NCBI RefSeq assembly: GCF_026262505.1
Contig: NC_067208.1
Span: 11,293,962-11,357,961 of the forward strand
From: Trichomonas vaginalis G3
Lineage: Eukaryota; Parabasalia; Trichomonadida; Trichomonadidae
DNA: 64,000 nucleotides
Direction of reading: 5' to 3'
The stretch's first letter is position 1; each line of letters begins with the position of its first letter. This document shows positions 28,945 to 40,131 of this stretch, in pieces. The translations under genes and the position numbers were made by a program. The notes below the pieces were generated by a model. That model saw nothing but the letters and a program-made list of their open reading frames with translations. It made no database searches and had not been told where the DNA came from.

Positions 28945-29471
28945 GGATTTATAAGAGCGTAAATATTATCAAAACAAATCTAATGTTGCACTCATTTTAA
29001 TTAAAATTTAAATATATTTATGATGTGATAATATCAATGCATTATAAGTTTAAATTTCTATTTTCTGAAGTTTGATTGCAGGATTTAAAACCAAACTGCT
29101 GCCTTACGACAATATTTGATGAAGAGCAGATTCTAAAAATTTATATTCTAGGCTATTCATTGTATTAGTGCGACTTAAAACTTCCGATATTTTATATAAA
29201 GTCAAAAAGTAGATATAACAATCAACAATCAATCAGATTTCGCGTTTCTTCACATATGCCGACATATCAAACTATACGACATCTGAAATCAAGTTGCTAC
29301 AAACTTATTTTAGGAATCTTACTGGCTGCAATCCAGTTGTCGCTGTTTGTCCTCGAGAAAATTTTCCTTGAATCCTCAGCTGATTTATTTTAAGAATAAT
29401 CTGCCAACAGAAAACTCAAATAAACTGACAATTTTAGATTTGATCCTTCTATTCTTATACTCAATCCTGCT
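28945..29471. other. Spacer, no gene seen
   Basis: About 530 AT-rich bases between the glycine-rich gene and a beta-helix-like fragment; nothing recognisable. Confidence 0.4.
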
Positions 29472-29786
29472 ATGCGACCATCATTTACAGATCAGCATCT
29501 CAGCATTGTAGAATCTACAAAAGCTGGAGTTCTTCTGAATTTTCACTTTATCTCATATGAACAGGTCACAGACTTCTTTTATGAATGTGATATGCATATA
29601 TATGTTAGGTACAACAAAATCACATTCGATTGCGCATTTAAGAATATTTCAACTCCAATACAGACAACTCACTCGAAGATAAATACCCTAGCCTTAATAG
29701 ATTGTAAAAGGGGGTATTATTATTGTCGTCTGGCGGTTTTAGACGACAATGCGAATTTTCAAATAATAGGATTTTTAGCCAGATAA
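29472..29786 (+). pseudogene. Beta-helix-like fragment
   Basis: A 104-residue ORF with strand-like segments ([47 protein letters not shown]) that resemble the N-terminal parts of trichomonad beta-helix surface proteins. It is far shorter than the 292-residue paralogues and is followed by a minisatellite. Its last part contains the palindrome ATTGTCGTCT/AGACGACAAT, the same word as the minisatellite, so the repeat seems to have invaded the gene end. Probably a gene scrap. Confidence 0.35.
29722..29750. repeat. Palindrome made of the minisatellite core word
   Basis: ATTGTCGTCT (29722-29731) and AGACGACAAT (29741-29750) are perfect inverted copies with a 9-base loop. The same word starts each unit of the array at 29892. 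Confidence 0.6.
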
Positions 29787-29891
29787 AGAGCTACTCCATA
29801 TATCATGCGTGTTTGCATACTATATACATAGATGGAATTGATGTTCTTCCTTTATTTAGGTACCGAAACATGCTTGAAAAATCTATTTTTT

Positions 29892-29993
29892 AGACGACAA
29901 TGATAATTTTGTCACTTTTCCAGACGACAATAATAATTTGTCACCTTTTTAGACGACAATAATAATTTTGTCACTTTTTCCAGACGACAATAA
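29892..29993. repeat. Minisatellite, units of 29-31 bases
   Basis: Three full units and one partial, starting at 29892, 29922, 29951 and 29982. Each begins AGACGACAAT and continues into ATAATTTTGTCACTTTT with small length changes. Each full unit therefore carries the reverse complement of the AAAAGTGACA box. Confidence 0.8.
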
Positions 29994-30257
29994 AACATCC
30001 TCTTGTAAAAGCTTCTTTCAGAAATAATTTAATTTTTTTTAATACTTATTTTGATATACTTATACTCGCTGATCCTGTGCATTATGCTTGACTTACTTAA
30101 TACCTTACAATTCCAGTTATGTCAGCAGAAAACTCAAAGCAGAAATTGAATTATGCTTCATTTTCTCCTCTTGGAATATCATCATTTTTTTCAAACACAG
30201 TCCTTTAATGATATATTTGAAAAAAGGATTTTAATTCTTAGAATAAATGTTAATTCT
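29994..30257. other. Spacer before the ankyrin gene
   Basis: AT-rich sequence with no gene or repeat that I can support. Confidence 0.4.
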
Positions 30258-31886
30258 TTACTCAGCACCAAGCGATTTAAGAATATTTTCCATAAATGTA
30301 TTGTTTTGATCTCTGGCCAACTGAAGAGCTGTTTTTCCTTGATTGTTTTTTGCGTTGATATCTGCACCATGAGAAATCAAATATTTGAATGTTTTTTGGA
30401 TTTTTGAACTTTTGTCACTCAAAAAAGATGTGACAAGAAGAAACATTCCGTGATTCTCAAGTGTAGCACAATGAATGGGTGTATTTCCATCATTATCTTT
30501 TGCATTGACATCAATGCCACATGATACTAGAAATTCATATGAATCTCTAGCATTAGTAATTGTAGCGTAATGAAATGCGGTTTTTCCATCACTGCTCTTT
30601 GATGAAATATCAACACCATGTGACATAAGTAACTCGAGTGTATTTTTGTGGGATAGTGCTGCTGCATCATGAAAGGCTGTCATTCCTTCTTCATTCTTTA
30701 AATTGAAATCTATCCCATTGGAAATGAAAATTTCTGCAATTTCTGCTGCAAGTTCCTTGTTGTTAGATTTAAATGAATAAAGCAGAGGATTTTCTCCAAA
30801 GGAATTTATTGTATTTACATCAGCTCCATGAGCAAGTAAACATTCTACTGCCTCTTTATTATTTGAAACTGCTGCTTTGAAAAGTGGAGTATTCTGTTCA
30901 TCATCCCTTGCATTGATATCCGCTCCATGAGAAATTAAAAACTCTATACGCTGTGCACCACCATACATGGCTGCAGTAAAAAGACATGTATCTCCTAATA
31001 TATTTTTTGCATTGATATCTGCTCCTTTTGATAAGAAATATTCACAAAGAGGAAGACAATCAAAAGCAGGTGATTCTACAAAACATTCGTCGATATTTTT
31101 TGTTTGGTCCAAGTACACTAAAAATGCTTGAATATTATTGAATATTGGACACTCATATAAGTTTACATGTATATTGTATTCATTCATTAGAAATGAAACA
31201 AAATCAATGTTATGAGATACAATTGCACATCTCATACAATGATCATATACAAATTTATCGTTTGGAAGTGAATACTTCAAGCATTCATTGATGATTTCTG
31301 GTTTTCCACTCAAAAATGAATAACCAAGGCATTTAAATTTGAATTCTAAGTGGAATTTACTTAGTAACAACTTAAAGCAATCAACAGATCCGTGATAGCA
31401 ACATAATTCAAGTAAAGTCATAGGTAGATAATAGAAAATGCTACGCAACTGCTGATTTACATCAAAGTCTTCTAGTTCAGTGAATTTTATAAATGTTTGT
31501 AAGTCATTTTCCATAATTGCTCTGCTAATTGTGTTTTTTTCATAAACATCCATGGTAAGATCTTTACATTCTTCAATTACCTCCTCATTGCAAGGAATTC
31601 CATATTCTTTGAACATAAGGTATTGAAATGGATCAGAATTAATAATTAACTTACCTGGTTGATATTCATCGTGAACTTTTTTGAATAAAAACCAATATGA
31701 CTTAAAATATTGGCATCTGAACCGGACTATTTCTGGAATAATATATAAAATATTCGAAGGCGTGCAGACTTTTGTTTCTATCAAATTGATTTTGATATCT
31801 TGGAAAATTTTGTCAATTACGGTCTCATCGAATGAATCTAGTTTGTATAATGCACTAAAAGTATCATGATATGCTTTGTATTTTTT
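30258..31886 (-). CDS. DUF3447/ankyrin repeat protein, start damaged
   Basis: The frame is open from 31886. It begins KYKAYHDTFSALYKL, typical near the N-terminus of trichomonad DUF3447-ankyrin proteins. The only nearby ATG in frame (31890-31892) is followed at once by TGA (31887-31889), next to a run of seven A, so a start frameshift is likely. The first later in-frame ATG is at 31614-31616. DUF3447 follows (KEYGIPCN, LLELCCYHGSVDCFKLLLSKF, AIVSHNIDFVSFLMNEYNI). From about 31050 downward come seven to eight ankyrin repeats (LISHGADINARDDEQNTPLFKAA type). Such proteins mediate protein-protein contacts; the partner is unknown. It may be a pseudogene or be made from an internal start. Confidence 0.75.
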   Translation of the reverse strand, partial: KKYKAYHDTFSALYKLDSFDETVIDKIFQDIKINLIETKVCTPSNILYIIPEIVRFRCQYFKSYWFLFKKVHDEYQPGKLIINSDPFQYLMFKEYGIPCNEEVIEECKDLTMDVYEKNTISRAIMENDLQTFIKFTELEDFDVNQQLRSIFYYLPMTLLELCCYHGSVDCFKLLLSKFHLEFKFKCLGYSFLSGKPEIINECLKYSLPNDKFVYDHCMRCAIVSHNIDFVSFLMNEYNIHVNLYECPIFNNIQAFLVYLDQTKNIDECFVESPAFDCLPLCEYFLSKGADINAKNILGDTCLFTAAMYGGAQRIEFLISHGADINARDDEQNTPLFKAAVSNNKEAVECLLAHGADVNTINSFGENPLLYSFKSNNKELAAEIAEIFISNGIDFNLKNEEGMTAFHDAAALSHKNTLELLMSHGVDISSKSSDGKTAFHYATITNARDSYEFLVSCGIDVNAKDNDGNTPIHCATLENHGMFLLVTSFLSDKSSKIQKTFKYLISHGADINAKNNQGKTALQLARDQNNTFMENILKSLGAE

Positions 31887-32689
31887 TCACATGGATTTAC
31901 CTAAAGGGATATAATTTTTTTTTTGCCTAGGCAAAAATTTTCCTCCCTTTCAATGAAATTGATAGAACTTTGGATGAAATGACGATTGCAAAAAGTCCAT
32001 TAGCATATAATATAATGCTTAAACTCGTTTTTTTAAAGTTTCCGTCTATTGAATTTTTTTTAATGGAAGTGACGGGCAACAGGGTCATATCAAACTAAAA
32101 ATGAGAGCATCCAACCAGAATAGGAGAATTTCCATCATGATTTCCTATTGTTCTATATAAGTTTCCTTTATAGCTTAGCAGTTACAAGAATTATAATATC
32201 GATTTCAAAATTATTATTTGTTAAATATATTTACGAATGCTCTTACTGTAGTGAAAGACACCAGGGAAACAATTCTTCTACAAAAAAAATTTATTTAATT
32301 GCAGCTTACTATTCGGATTGGATGGATCTCCAAGATTGACTATTCTTCATTATTTGGAGTTGGTGAATCTAAATCTTTCTTTAATCGTTTAGATCATTTA
32401 CGAATAAATTTTTTTTTATATTATTAAAATAGATTTGTTTTTTTTTCCTAATATAATAACACAGGTTACGCTACATGTAGTAAAATTAATATACATTTCA
32501 AGATTAGATTTCGAGAAAAATTGAAATCGTGATTTTTTGAGTGGCAATAATATTTGCAACTTCATATAGTATCCGAATAACATATTATTGTGTATTCCGA
32601 AGTTTACACTTTTTTACAAATTATCAAAATTTTTTCGCTATATCTTGCAGAATATATTGTTTGGTACCATTTTTAATTGGGTGAAACCT
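31887..32689. other. Spacer between two ankyrin loci
   Basis: About 800 bases, AT-rich with T and A runs; short ORFs here lack any domain and I do not support them as genes. Confidence 0.45.
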
Positions 32690-34072
32690 GGTGGTCACTC
32701 AATTTATTGTGTTGATGTCTCAAAATTTTGTAATGTGATTTAAATCTTTCCATAAATATATCAACAATTTCTTTAGTAACTTCTCCATGATTAAATACAT
32801 TGATGAGATTAGTAAATAATAAATTCTGATCTAATTTTCCAACAAAGCAAGATCAGAATTTTATCAAGTAGTTTCAAAGCAAGATTTTTATCTTTTGTCT
32901 TTGTTACAATCATTTCAATTATTGATCTTTTTATGATAGCTGCATTTGTCAATACACAGCCAATGCTTACAAGGATATTGATGCTTTTTAAGTTTCTTGC
33001 GTAGTTTCTTGGATCTATATCATTTATGTCTTTGAGAAAACCTTTTGTTTGTAAACTTTATCAAGCATGTTTGGATAAAATCTGTAATATCTTTGAGACC
33101 TATATAGTTATCTAGTAGATGTCGAACTAAAGCAACATTTGGCAATAAGATTGCATCTGAGCATATATCCTTAGGCAATTTTGTGAGATTAATTTGTTTC
33201 TTTGCAAGTTCATATAATTATTGTCTGGATTAAATTTTGCACCTTTCATTCGCAAGTACTTCAAAACATCGAATCTTCTGGCTTGTGCTGCACACATTGC
33301 TGCTGTCATTTTACCACTTGTCGTGACATTGATGTTGATACCTATATCAAGAAGTTAACGATGCCTAAATATCCTTGCGTTGCTGCTTCAACGACACAAT
33401 TGTATTTCCTGTTACAGTTTTTATACGTGGTACTAGCTTTGATTAATGCTTTTACACATGATAAAGAACCTGATCTTGCTGAACAAACAATTGCGGTTAA
33501 ACCTTCTATGGTAATATCATCTGTACCCATGCCAAGTTTGATAAGATAATTAACAACATCAGGGGATCCGGCAGAAGCGGCATGCATTAAACAATTCATT
33601 CCTATAATATACATATAAAAGTAATCTTCAAATTTGGGATATTGATCAACATATCCTGATGCACACGCTGCATGAAAATAAGGGCTAAGTCTGTATTCTT
33701 CACTATTTAGTGAGAAATCATAACCTTTTGACCAAATATATTTGACAAAATCGAAAATTCCATAGATTATGGCTAGTAGCATTGGATCAATTGCAAAACT
33801 GGTACATAGAAATTGGTGAGATAAAATATCCACTGAAAAATCTGAAAATTTATGCAAAATTGTTAAATGTCTTCCGACTGCAACATAATAACGAACATTT
33901 TGAGAAAATTCATCAGTAATTTCTTCATTTGCATTCATATTATCTAATCATAGTATTTTTCTGCTCCAAAAAATGCTGCAAAATGAATCGGTTTAGGATT
34001 AAGAAGAATCAGTTTCGAATGCTTGTAATCAGTTGGCTTTAGAACAACAAGGTCAACATTTGAATAAATCAT
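32690..34072 (-). pseudogene. Ankyrin repeat pseudogene
   Basis: The minus strand starts at an ATG (34070-34072) with MIYSNVDLVVLKP and PIHFAAFFGAEKYYD. It is then read in pieces: 33938-33342 holds ankyrin-like repeats (TIEGLTAIVCSARSGSLSCVKALI, VVEAATQGYLGIVNFL), 33345-33210 continues with MTAAMCAAQARRFDVLKYLRMKG, and 33220-32700 continues with helical sequence (DAILLPNVALVRHLLDNYIGL). At least three frame changes lie between them (near 33950, 33343 and 33220), and another seems to occur near 32850. This is a decayed member of a second trichomonad ankyrin family. Confidence 0.7.
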
Positions 34073-34309
34073 TATTATTATTGTAATTCATTATTCATAT
34101 AATAAATTACAATAATTATGAAGTTTAAGTGGATCCAGTCGAAGGGACATCCTCTAAAAATAAGACCTTTAATTGATTGAAATTGAATTCGTACGTCATA
34201 ATCTAATGTTTAATGATTTTTGATGATTACTGATCAATAGATATTGCAATTAGTGATTTTAATTCAAGTTGTTAACTCATAGTGATATATAGCATCTTAA
34301 ATTTAGGTA

Positions 34310-34426
34310 TTATTTCTTTTTTTGAAGAGTTTTAACTTCATTGTGCAAGTAGTTACGAAGGTACAGAAGTATAGCAATGCAAATCATTACTACAATGAAA
34401 CCGACATCCAATGATTTGGAATTCAT
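34310..34426 (-). CDS. 38-residue ORF with one membrane segment, doubtful
   Basis: From an ATG at 34424-34426: MNSKSLDVGFIVVMICIAIL, then a basic end (LQKKK). One central hydrophobic segment flanked by polar residues looks like a mini membrane protein of OST4 size. No motif ties it to a known family. Confidence 0.25.
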   Translation of the reverse strand: MNSKSLDVGFIVVMICIAILLYLRNYLHNEVKTLQKKK

Positions 34427-34703
34427 AAAAGAAAAATAAATTATTTGTGTATATTTAGATTTTAGTTGTATATACCTATATATATATATATGATATTTTA
34501 TTTTATTCATATCGATATTCAAGATACATGAAGTGGCATTTTAAATAGTACAACAGGATTTAATACACGGAACAGGGAGTTTGTGATAAATTTACTAGAT
34601 GTCTCATGACTGTTCAATGAATATAGGCAGTTTTCATTTTGAAAATATTGTATTAATAAATTTCTCTGACATCAATTTTAACTGGAAAAATATGAATTTT
34701 ACG

Positions 34704-34883
34704 TTACATTAAGTATGCTAGAGTTGTGACAACTGCAGTAAAACTAAAGAATAAGCAAAAATTAATTGCAAAAGTGGTCCTTTTATTGTTGAGTTGCTCT
34801 TCTGCCATTTCACAAATACCAAAATCAAGTGCTAAGGCTTGCTTTCTTTCTTGATCAACAGAAATCTTGATATTGATACCCAT
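34704..34883 (-). CDS. 59-residue tail-anchored-like ORF, doubtful
   Basis: From the ATG at 34881-34883: MGINIKISVDQERKQALALD, a helical acidic middle, and a hydrophobic end running to the last residue. The layout is that of a tail-anchored protein or the last piece of one. No homologue is recognised. Confidence 0.25.
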   Translation of the reverse strand: MGINIKISVDQERKQALALDFGICEMAEEQLNNKRTTFAINFCLFFSFTAVVTTLAYLM

Positions 34884-35152
34884 GCAAAATAATGTCAAAC
34901 TTCTTTTATTGAATGAATCGACTTAATTCTGTATGTTTGGTTCTATATTGTTCAAACATGTTTGTGCTAATATGCTTATTAAATGATGGATACTTTTTAA
35001 ATTTGAATGTTTTGGATGAAGCATGAATAAGCAATTTCCCCATTATATAGCAGCACTATCCGAGTAAATCATAGAGGGATAGTAGGTGAGTTCATATTGA
35101 TAGTATGTTCAAAATACCTATAATAAACAAGCAATGATTTGGGAAAATTCAA

Positions 35153-37301
35153 ATGGCTTATAATATCCTCGAGCAAGTTAAGCCACGTGCACCATCTCCA
35201 GTCAATTATTCTAATTATAAACCATACAATAAAAGAAAACGTAACGTTTCTCCTAATAAGAAGGAAGTACGGCTTCGAAGCTCAGCAACACAAACTCTTT
35301 CTCGTGGTCAGATAGTAAAAGCCCAAGAATTACTTTATTTGCTATGGTAAAATAAATTTCAGAGCAAAAACAGTCGAAAATGAAACGAATAAGCGAAAAG
35401 AAATCGTTCCAAATAAATATGAACTATTTGAAGCACAACATAAATACAGTTTAATTAGAAGACGTTATATATTTCATCATTGGCTTTCATATTGGTATTA
35501 TAAATCACAGAAGCGCAAAGGAGCGAGAGAACAACAAGCAATACTTGAAATGGAAAAGAAGCGACAGCTTTTGGATTACTCTACACCCGAAGCAGTTGTT
35601 GATGAAAAAAAAGATCAAATTAAACAAGATGAATAGTCAATTCTCGTTAAAGAAGAGTGACATCAAGATGTTCATCTTGAGCTTTCAATTCCAATCGCCC
35701 AAAACGCAAGGAATCTTAAAACTCCTTCTGAAATTATTTTTAATTCGAAACTCCTTGATGGTACAAGGTTTTTTGATAAAGAAAAAACGCTACCAAGGAG
35801 TCCAAAATCCAATACAGAAACGCAAGCAACTCCAAAGAGTACAAAAAGCAGCAAAAAAGAAAAAGAAATTGCTGAACCAGAAAAAGTTTCAAAACCAAGC
35901 TCAACAGAATACTATTCAGAAGATTTATATTCTTCTAATCCACAATCCAGTGATAGCGAGAATGATCTTATTGACGAAGCAAATAATATAATGTCAAAAC
36001 TCACAAATCAAAAATCTGGCAAGATATCCCAGATCAAACCATCATCCAGTACATTAAGAGAGCCAAAATTATCGAAAGGAAGACCTGCACATATAGATAC
36101 AACTCCAATTTCGCCAACAAAAACAAATTCACCATTTATTTCACCAAGAACACCAAATCCTGCTAACCCAGATACTCTAATATTCTAAAGACGCCAGAAC
36201 AAGAAAAGAAGAGCCCGAGTCCTAAGAATACAAAAACCTCAAATTATCTTACCAGAAAAATCACAACAAAAAGGTAACAACTCGCTAACAGATGATGCAT
36301 ATCTTAATTATACTCGTTCTTTACTTGATAGATACGAAAAAGATGATGAAATGAACGAAATTTCCAATCAAAATAAGAAACCAGACAATTTCAGCGACAT
36401 CTACAATGATAGCAACAATGATACAACTGAAATGTTCTTAGACAAAGGCAACAAATCTCCGCAATACACAGGAAGCAGCTATTCATCAAGAATTGATTCA
36501 ATTCTAAGGTATGGAAAAGAAAAGAGTTGGGCAAAGTCACCAAAACAGATCAAACTTGAGTCATCAACAATATTTGATACATATTCAGCATCTACACCAT
36601 CAGATCCACAAACAAATCAAAAGTTTAATAACGACAGACAAAAAATTTCTATTAGCATGCAAAAAGGAAACAAATTACTGGAAGAAGCTGATAAATTACT
36701 TTCTGAAGAAGAAGAAATCAACAGTGAAATATTTGATGGACCACAAGATAGAGTTGTTATTCCAGAACACGAAATGATCAAAGATAAAGTTAGTCAGATG
36801 AATAAAATAAATCAGAAAACAGAGAAAATAACAACACAAAATGAAACAATAGTTACTCAAAATATGAAGAAAATTTTGAAGAGTTCTAAATCAGATTTCA
36901 ATAATAAAACAACTGAATTAGTTTTGTCTTCTCAATCAACCCAAAGTGAGAAAGTTTATACATTAGATCCTGCAAGAAGAAAGAAACAGAAGACAGAACT
37001 CGAAGAACAACTCGAGAGATTGAAGAAATTAGGCGTTAATGATTCTGATGATTCGGATTATGATGCTAGCTCATCTAGAAAAATTCCGAAATGCGTTGTT
37101 TCTTATAAAGATGCTGTTGAAATTGGAGATGGAATTCCAGAGAAGAACGTCAAAAAAGTTGTTTATACAGCAATTGTTTCGAGTCCTTCAGATGCTGATA
37201 TGGTTTTCCTAGAATTAGATCACGATGAAAATTCAAGCGGTCAAACAGTTCAAGAGAAAGTTGAAGCACTTGAATCTCCACAAAAACCAACACTATTTTA
37301 A
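35153..37301 (+). pseudogene. Broken gene for a charged, low-complexity protein
   Basis: Starts at an ATG in the context ATTCAAATGGC. The first 65 codons (basic, Ser/Pro-rich) end near 35348, and a one-base shift leads into KTVENETNKRKEIVPNKYEL and IRRRYIFHHWLSYWYYKSQK, an IQ/SFI1-like helix. That frame then runs to 37301 but meets TAG at 35634, TGA at 35658 and TAA at 36186, and a better frame exists briefly around 36190-36280 (ILKTPEQEKKSPSPKNTK). The last 316 codons (36351-37301) are open and highly charged with acidic and Ser-rich stretches. This looks like a recently broken gene; the last part could still be expressed. Function unknown. Confidence 0.6.
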
Positions 37302-38019
37302 TTATTATTGTTATAATAAATGTTTTATGTTATTCTTTCTTTATATAATAACTTTTATATCTTCATTATTGATCTAAAATGTAATGGGTGATGAGATCTG
37401 GATCTATCACATTTTTTTTGTGTGTAAACATCTAAATAATTAATATGAAAACAACTTTATAAAATCATTAGGGAAAGGTACATTATTGTTTTGTATTCTA
37501 AAGTACTCACAAAATCTAGATTGAGAGGCGGTCAATGACTTTTGAGGGGAAATTAACGCATGGAATTTAATATTATTTAGGTTGATATTCTTGCTTATTA
37601 TTTCAGAAAAAAATCTGAAAAATTTCAATATGAAAATTGAAAGCAATTCAAAAAAATTGCTAACATGTAAATTTTAATATCCTATGCAGAATTTCATATT
37701 TTGAAGATTTTTTATTTTTGTTTAAAACTTAAAATTTTGCGAATTTAATATAATTTATAAAATATAATACGTATATATATTTAAAATACACTAAATTTAA
37801 TTGTTAATTGACGTTTTTGGGAATGAATTTTATCAAAGCATGCCTGAATCCGAAAATTTGAAAGAACGAATTACACAATCATATATGTAGAATTCAAAAT
37901 ACAAACTTAAAGATTGTATACGTTTAAAATTATTCAGATTGTGTTTGATTTCCACTCATTCTGTTTCTTTTGAACTCTAACACTAACATTTCATGATGAT
38001 TACATGATCCATTTATACA
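37302..38019. other. AT-rich spacer
   Basis: About 700 bases with A/T runs and no ORF or repeat that I can support. Confidence 0.4.
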
Positions 38020-39585
38020 TGGTTGAATTGTTCCAGATTCTACCAGAAAATCAATCCAAATTTCTCAATGCATTCATGTTGATTGGACAAAATTTAAAAT
38101 TTATCAGCCTGTTTCCAGAGAAACTCATATATTCCCTAATGAAATGTAATTTTTGCTACATTTATTTCAATCAAATTTCAAAAAATTGACTGCAGAGCTT
38201 GAAAAGGTGATGAATCATGTTGTTATTAGATGTACATATTAGATTTACTATTTCCAAAAAAATGCTCAAATTTGAATAGTTTTTAGAAAATTTGGAATTA
38301 CACTCCTTACATTATATATAATTAAATGTTTAAATTTTATTTATTTTTCCCTTTTAATTTTATAACGTGCTCTATCAAAACTAACCTCTCAATTGAAGGC
38401 CACAAAATCTAAGTAGTGAGGGTACACAAATTTTATATGGAGTACGGTTCAATTTTTGAGAGCCTCACTACTTAGATTTTGTGACTACCTTATAATATAA
38501 TGTAAATATGTCACAATTGCCAATAAACAGTGTATTTTATAGTAACAATTTTTCACGATGTTAATAGTGAAAAGTATCGAATTCAGAGAAAAATTACACT
38601 CTGCTTTTTTTTACCACATGTGATTTTCCTCCGAATTCTTTTTACCACTGTGATTTTCATATGTGATAGATATTGTGCATTATACTAAATATTCCATACT
38701 GATAAAATTTCTGACGACTTTGAAATATCAGGGAGTTTGAAATTCAGAAAATAATTGAGAGAGAATTTTGATAATTTTTTAAATTTCCAAAAAATCATAA
38801 TTCTACAATTAGAATCTCATGCTGATTCTCTATTGGGGGACCATATTATATATATATGTATTACATGCATTATTCATATGCTCAAATTGAATGCATCAAG
38901 GACTTTCTTTGATATGATTTGCAATACAAATAGTGAAGAATATGTTAATTCATTTCTTTCTCAGCAGCCATTGGTTTCATACTATGCAATGGAGAAAGCA
39001 GACCCGGATGACCATATACCACGCAGAGCTAAAGAAAGGTACAATTTTAAATACGGATCATGGGAATTTGAACCTCTAAATATCTCGGCTGATGAAAATG
39101 AAACAGTTATTTATCTATTGAAAGAAAAATACGTCTTTAATGAAGAGGCCGAGGAAAAATTCCAAAATTTTTATATGGAAATTGAAAAAAAAGCCAGCAA
39201 AATGAAATATTTTGATGGACTTGACTACGATGGCCCTGACTCACGCTTCGTTTGCTTTACCAAAAAAAGATCAGATTTAATGAAATTCTTAACAAGCAAT
39301 AATGGTCAATTTTTATTTATATTCTTAAGAATTCTCGGATTGGACTGAGTTTATGAAAAGATTTTCTTTAAACAAGCTGATAAATTTATTGAAATATCAG
39401 TTGAAAAAAAGATATCATTATGTAAAACAGAGTATGAAAATCGTTATGTAAAACAGAATTCTCAAGCATATGATCTAAGTCGTAGATCAGAAGATGACGG
39501 TTTTATGACCATTCTGGATATATTGATTTTAATAATAATCTGCATTTTGGCTTATTTAAATTGCCCCTCTGAATTAAAAGATTAA
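38020..39585 (+). pseudogene. Remnant of a tail-anchored protein gene
   Basis: A first piece (to 38189) reads LIGQNLKFISLFPEKLIYSL. A second open stretch from 38755 has a TTG, not an ATG, as its first codon and follows a TAA directly; it covers NIIYICITCIIHMLKLNAS-like and later acidic helical sequence to 39348. A third piece in a shifted frame (39349-39585) has a helical stretch and a C-terminal membrane segment (ILDILILIIICILAYLNC) with a short tail. A hairpin at 38401-38483 interrupts the locus. I do not recognise the family. Confidence 0.4.
38401..38483. repeat. Hairpin with perfect 21-base arms
   Basis: Left arm 38401-38421 (CACAAAATCTAAGTAGTGAG then G) is the exact reverse complement of 38463-38483, with a 41-base loop. 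It is short and isolated, and could be a MITE-like element or an RNA hairpin. Confidence 0.7.
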
Positions 39586-40131
39586 TAATGACAAAATTTA
39601 TAAATTTATTTCGATCTAATTCTAAAATTGAATCCCATTTATTGTAATATTATTAGTTTTTGATATTTAATCTGAAGTTTGTTGATTTTGTTTCTGTGTA
39701 GATAGATATCCTCCAAATGTGGCATGGCTTTTGCCTTAGTGCCAATAGTGATTCTCATAGAAACAAAGTTCACTGAGGCAAACTTTGAGAAAAGATGGTC
39801 GGTCTGAACCCCTAATAAGTTTTTGTCTCAAATGAATTAGAAGACTTGGCAATTCTGGGGTCATTTTGGCAATTCTTAAAAAATTTCCGGTGAATTTGGC
39901 TCCCTTCGGACCCCAGTTTCGCCCAACAAGATGCATATATCATAGTTATAAGTATTGCTTCTGTTTTAGGTTGATTATTTTCTTAAATCACCAATAAATT
40001 GAATGATTCGATTTTTAAAAACCAGATTCTTATGATATTATTAAATTTCGAGATATAAACTATTAATTATATGTCTTTTTATTCCCATTAGTTTTCTAAA
40101 ATCATATATTCTGCATAAAAGGTGCACGTTT
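39586..40131. other. Spacer upstream of the IQCH-like gene
   Basis: About 550 bases. A patch at 39740-39930 is less AT-rich and open on the minus strand, but the translated sequence has no domain and I do not call it a gene. Confidence 0.4.

Larger units (their letters stand above)
34073..35152. other. Spacer with two small hydrophobic ORFs
   Basis: Contains a hairpin (arms 34077-34094 and 34099-34116, one mismatch, 4-base loop) just upstream of the pseudogene start, and two small minus-strand ORFs listed separately. Nothing else was found. Confidence 0.4.

Noticed and set aside
32148-32339. Plus-strand ORF of 63 residues
   Set aside because: Starts with a non-ATG codon and shows no family pattern.
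35330-35365. Possible 16-base intron GTAAAATAAATTTCAG
   Set aside because: It has GT and AG ends, but removing it gives a stop in the next codon and the known trichomonad branch/acceptor pattern is absent. A one-base frameshift explains the data better.
39736-39936. Minus-strand ORF of 66 residues
   Set aside because: No domain, no upstream signal and no relation to neighbours; probably chance in a less AT-rich patch.
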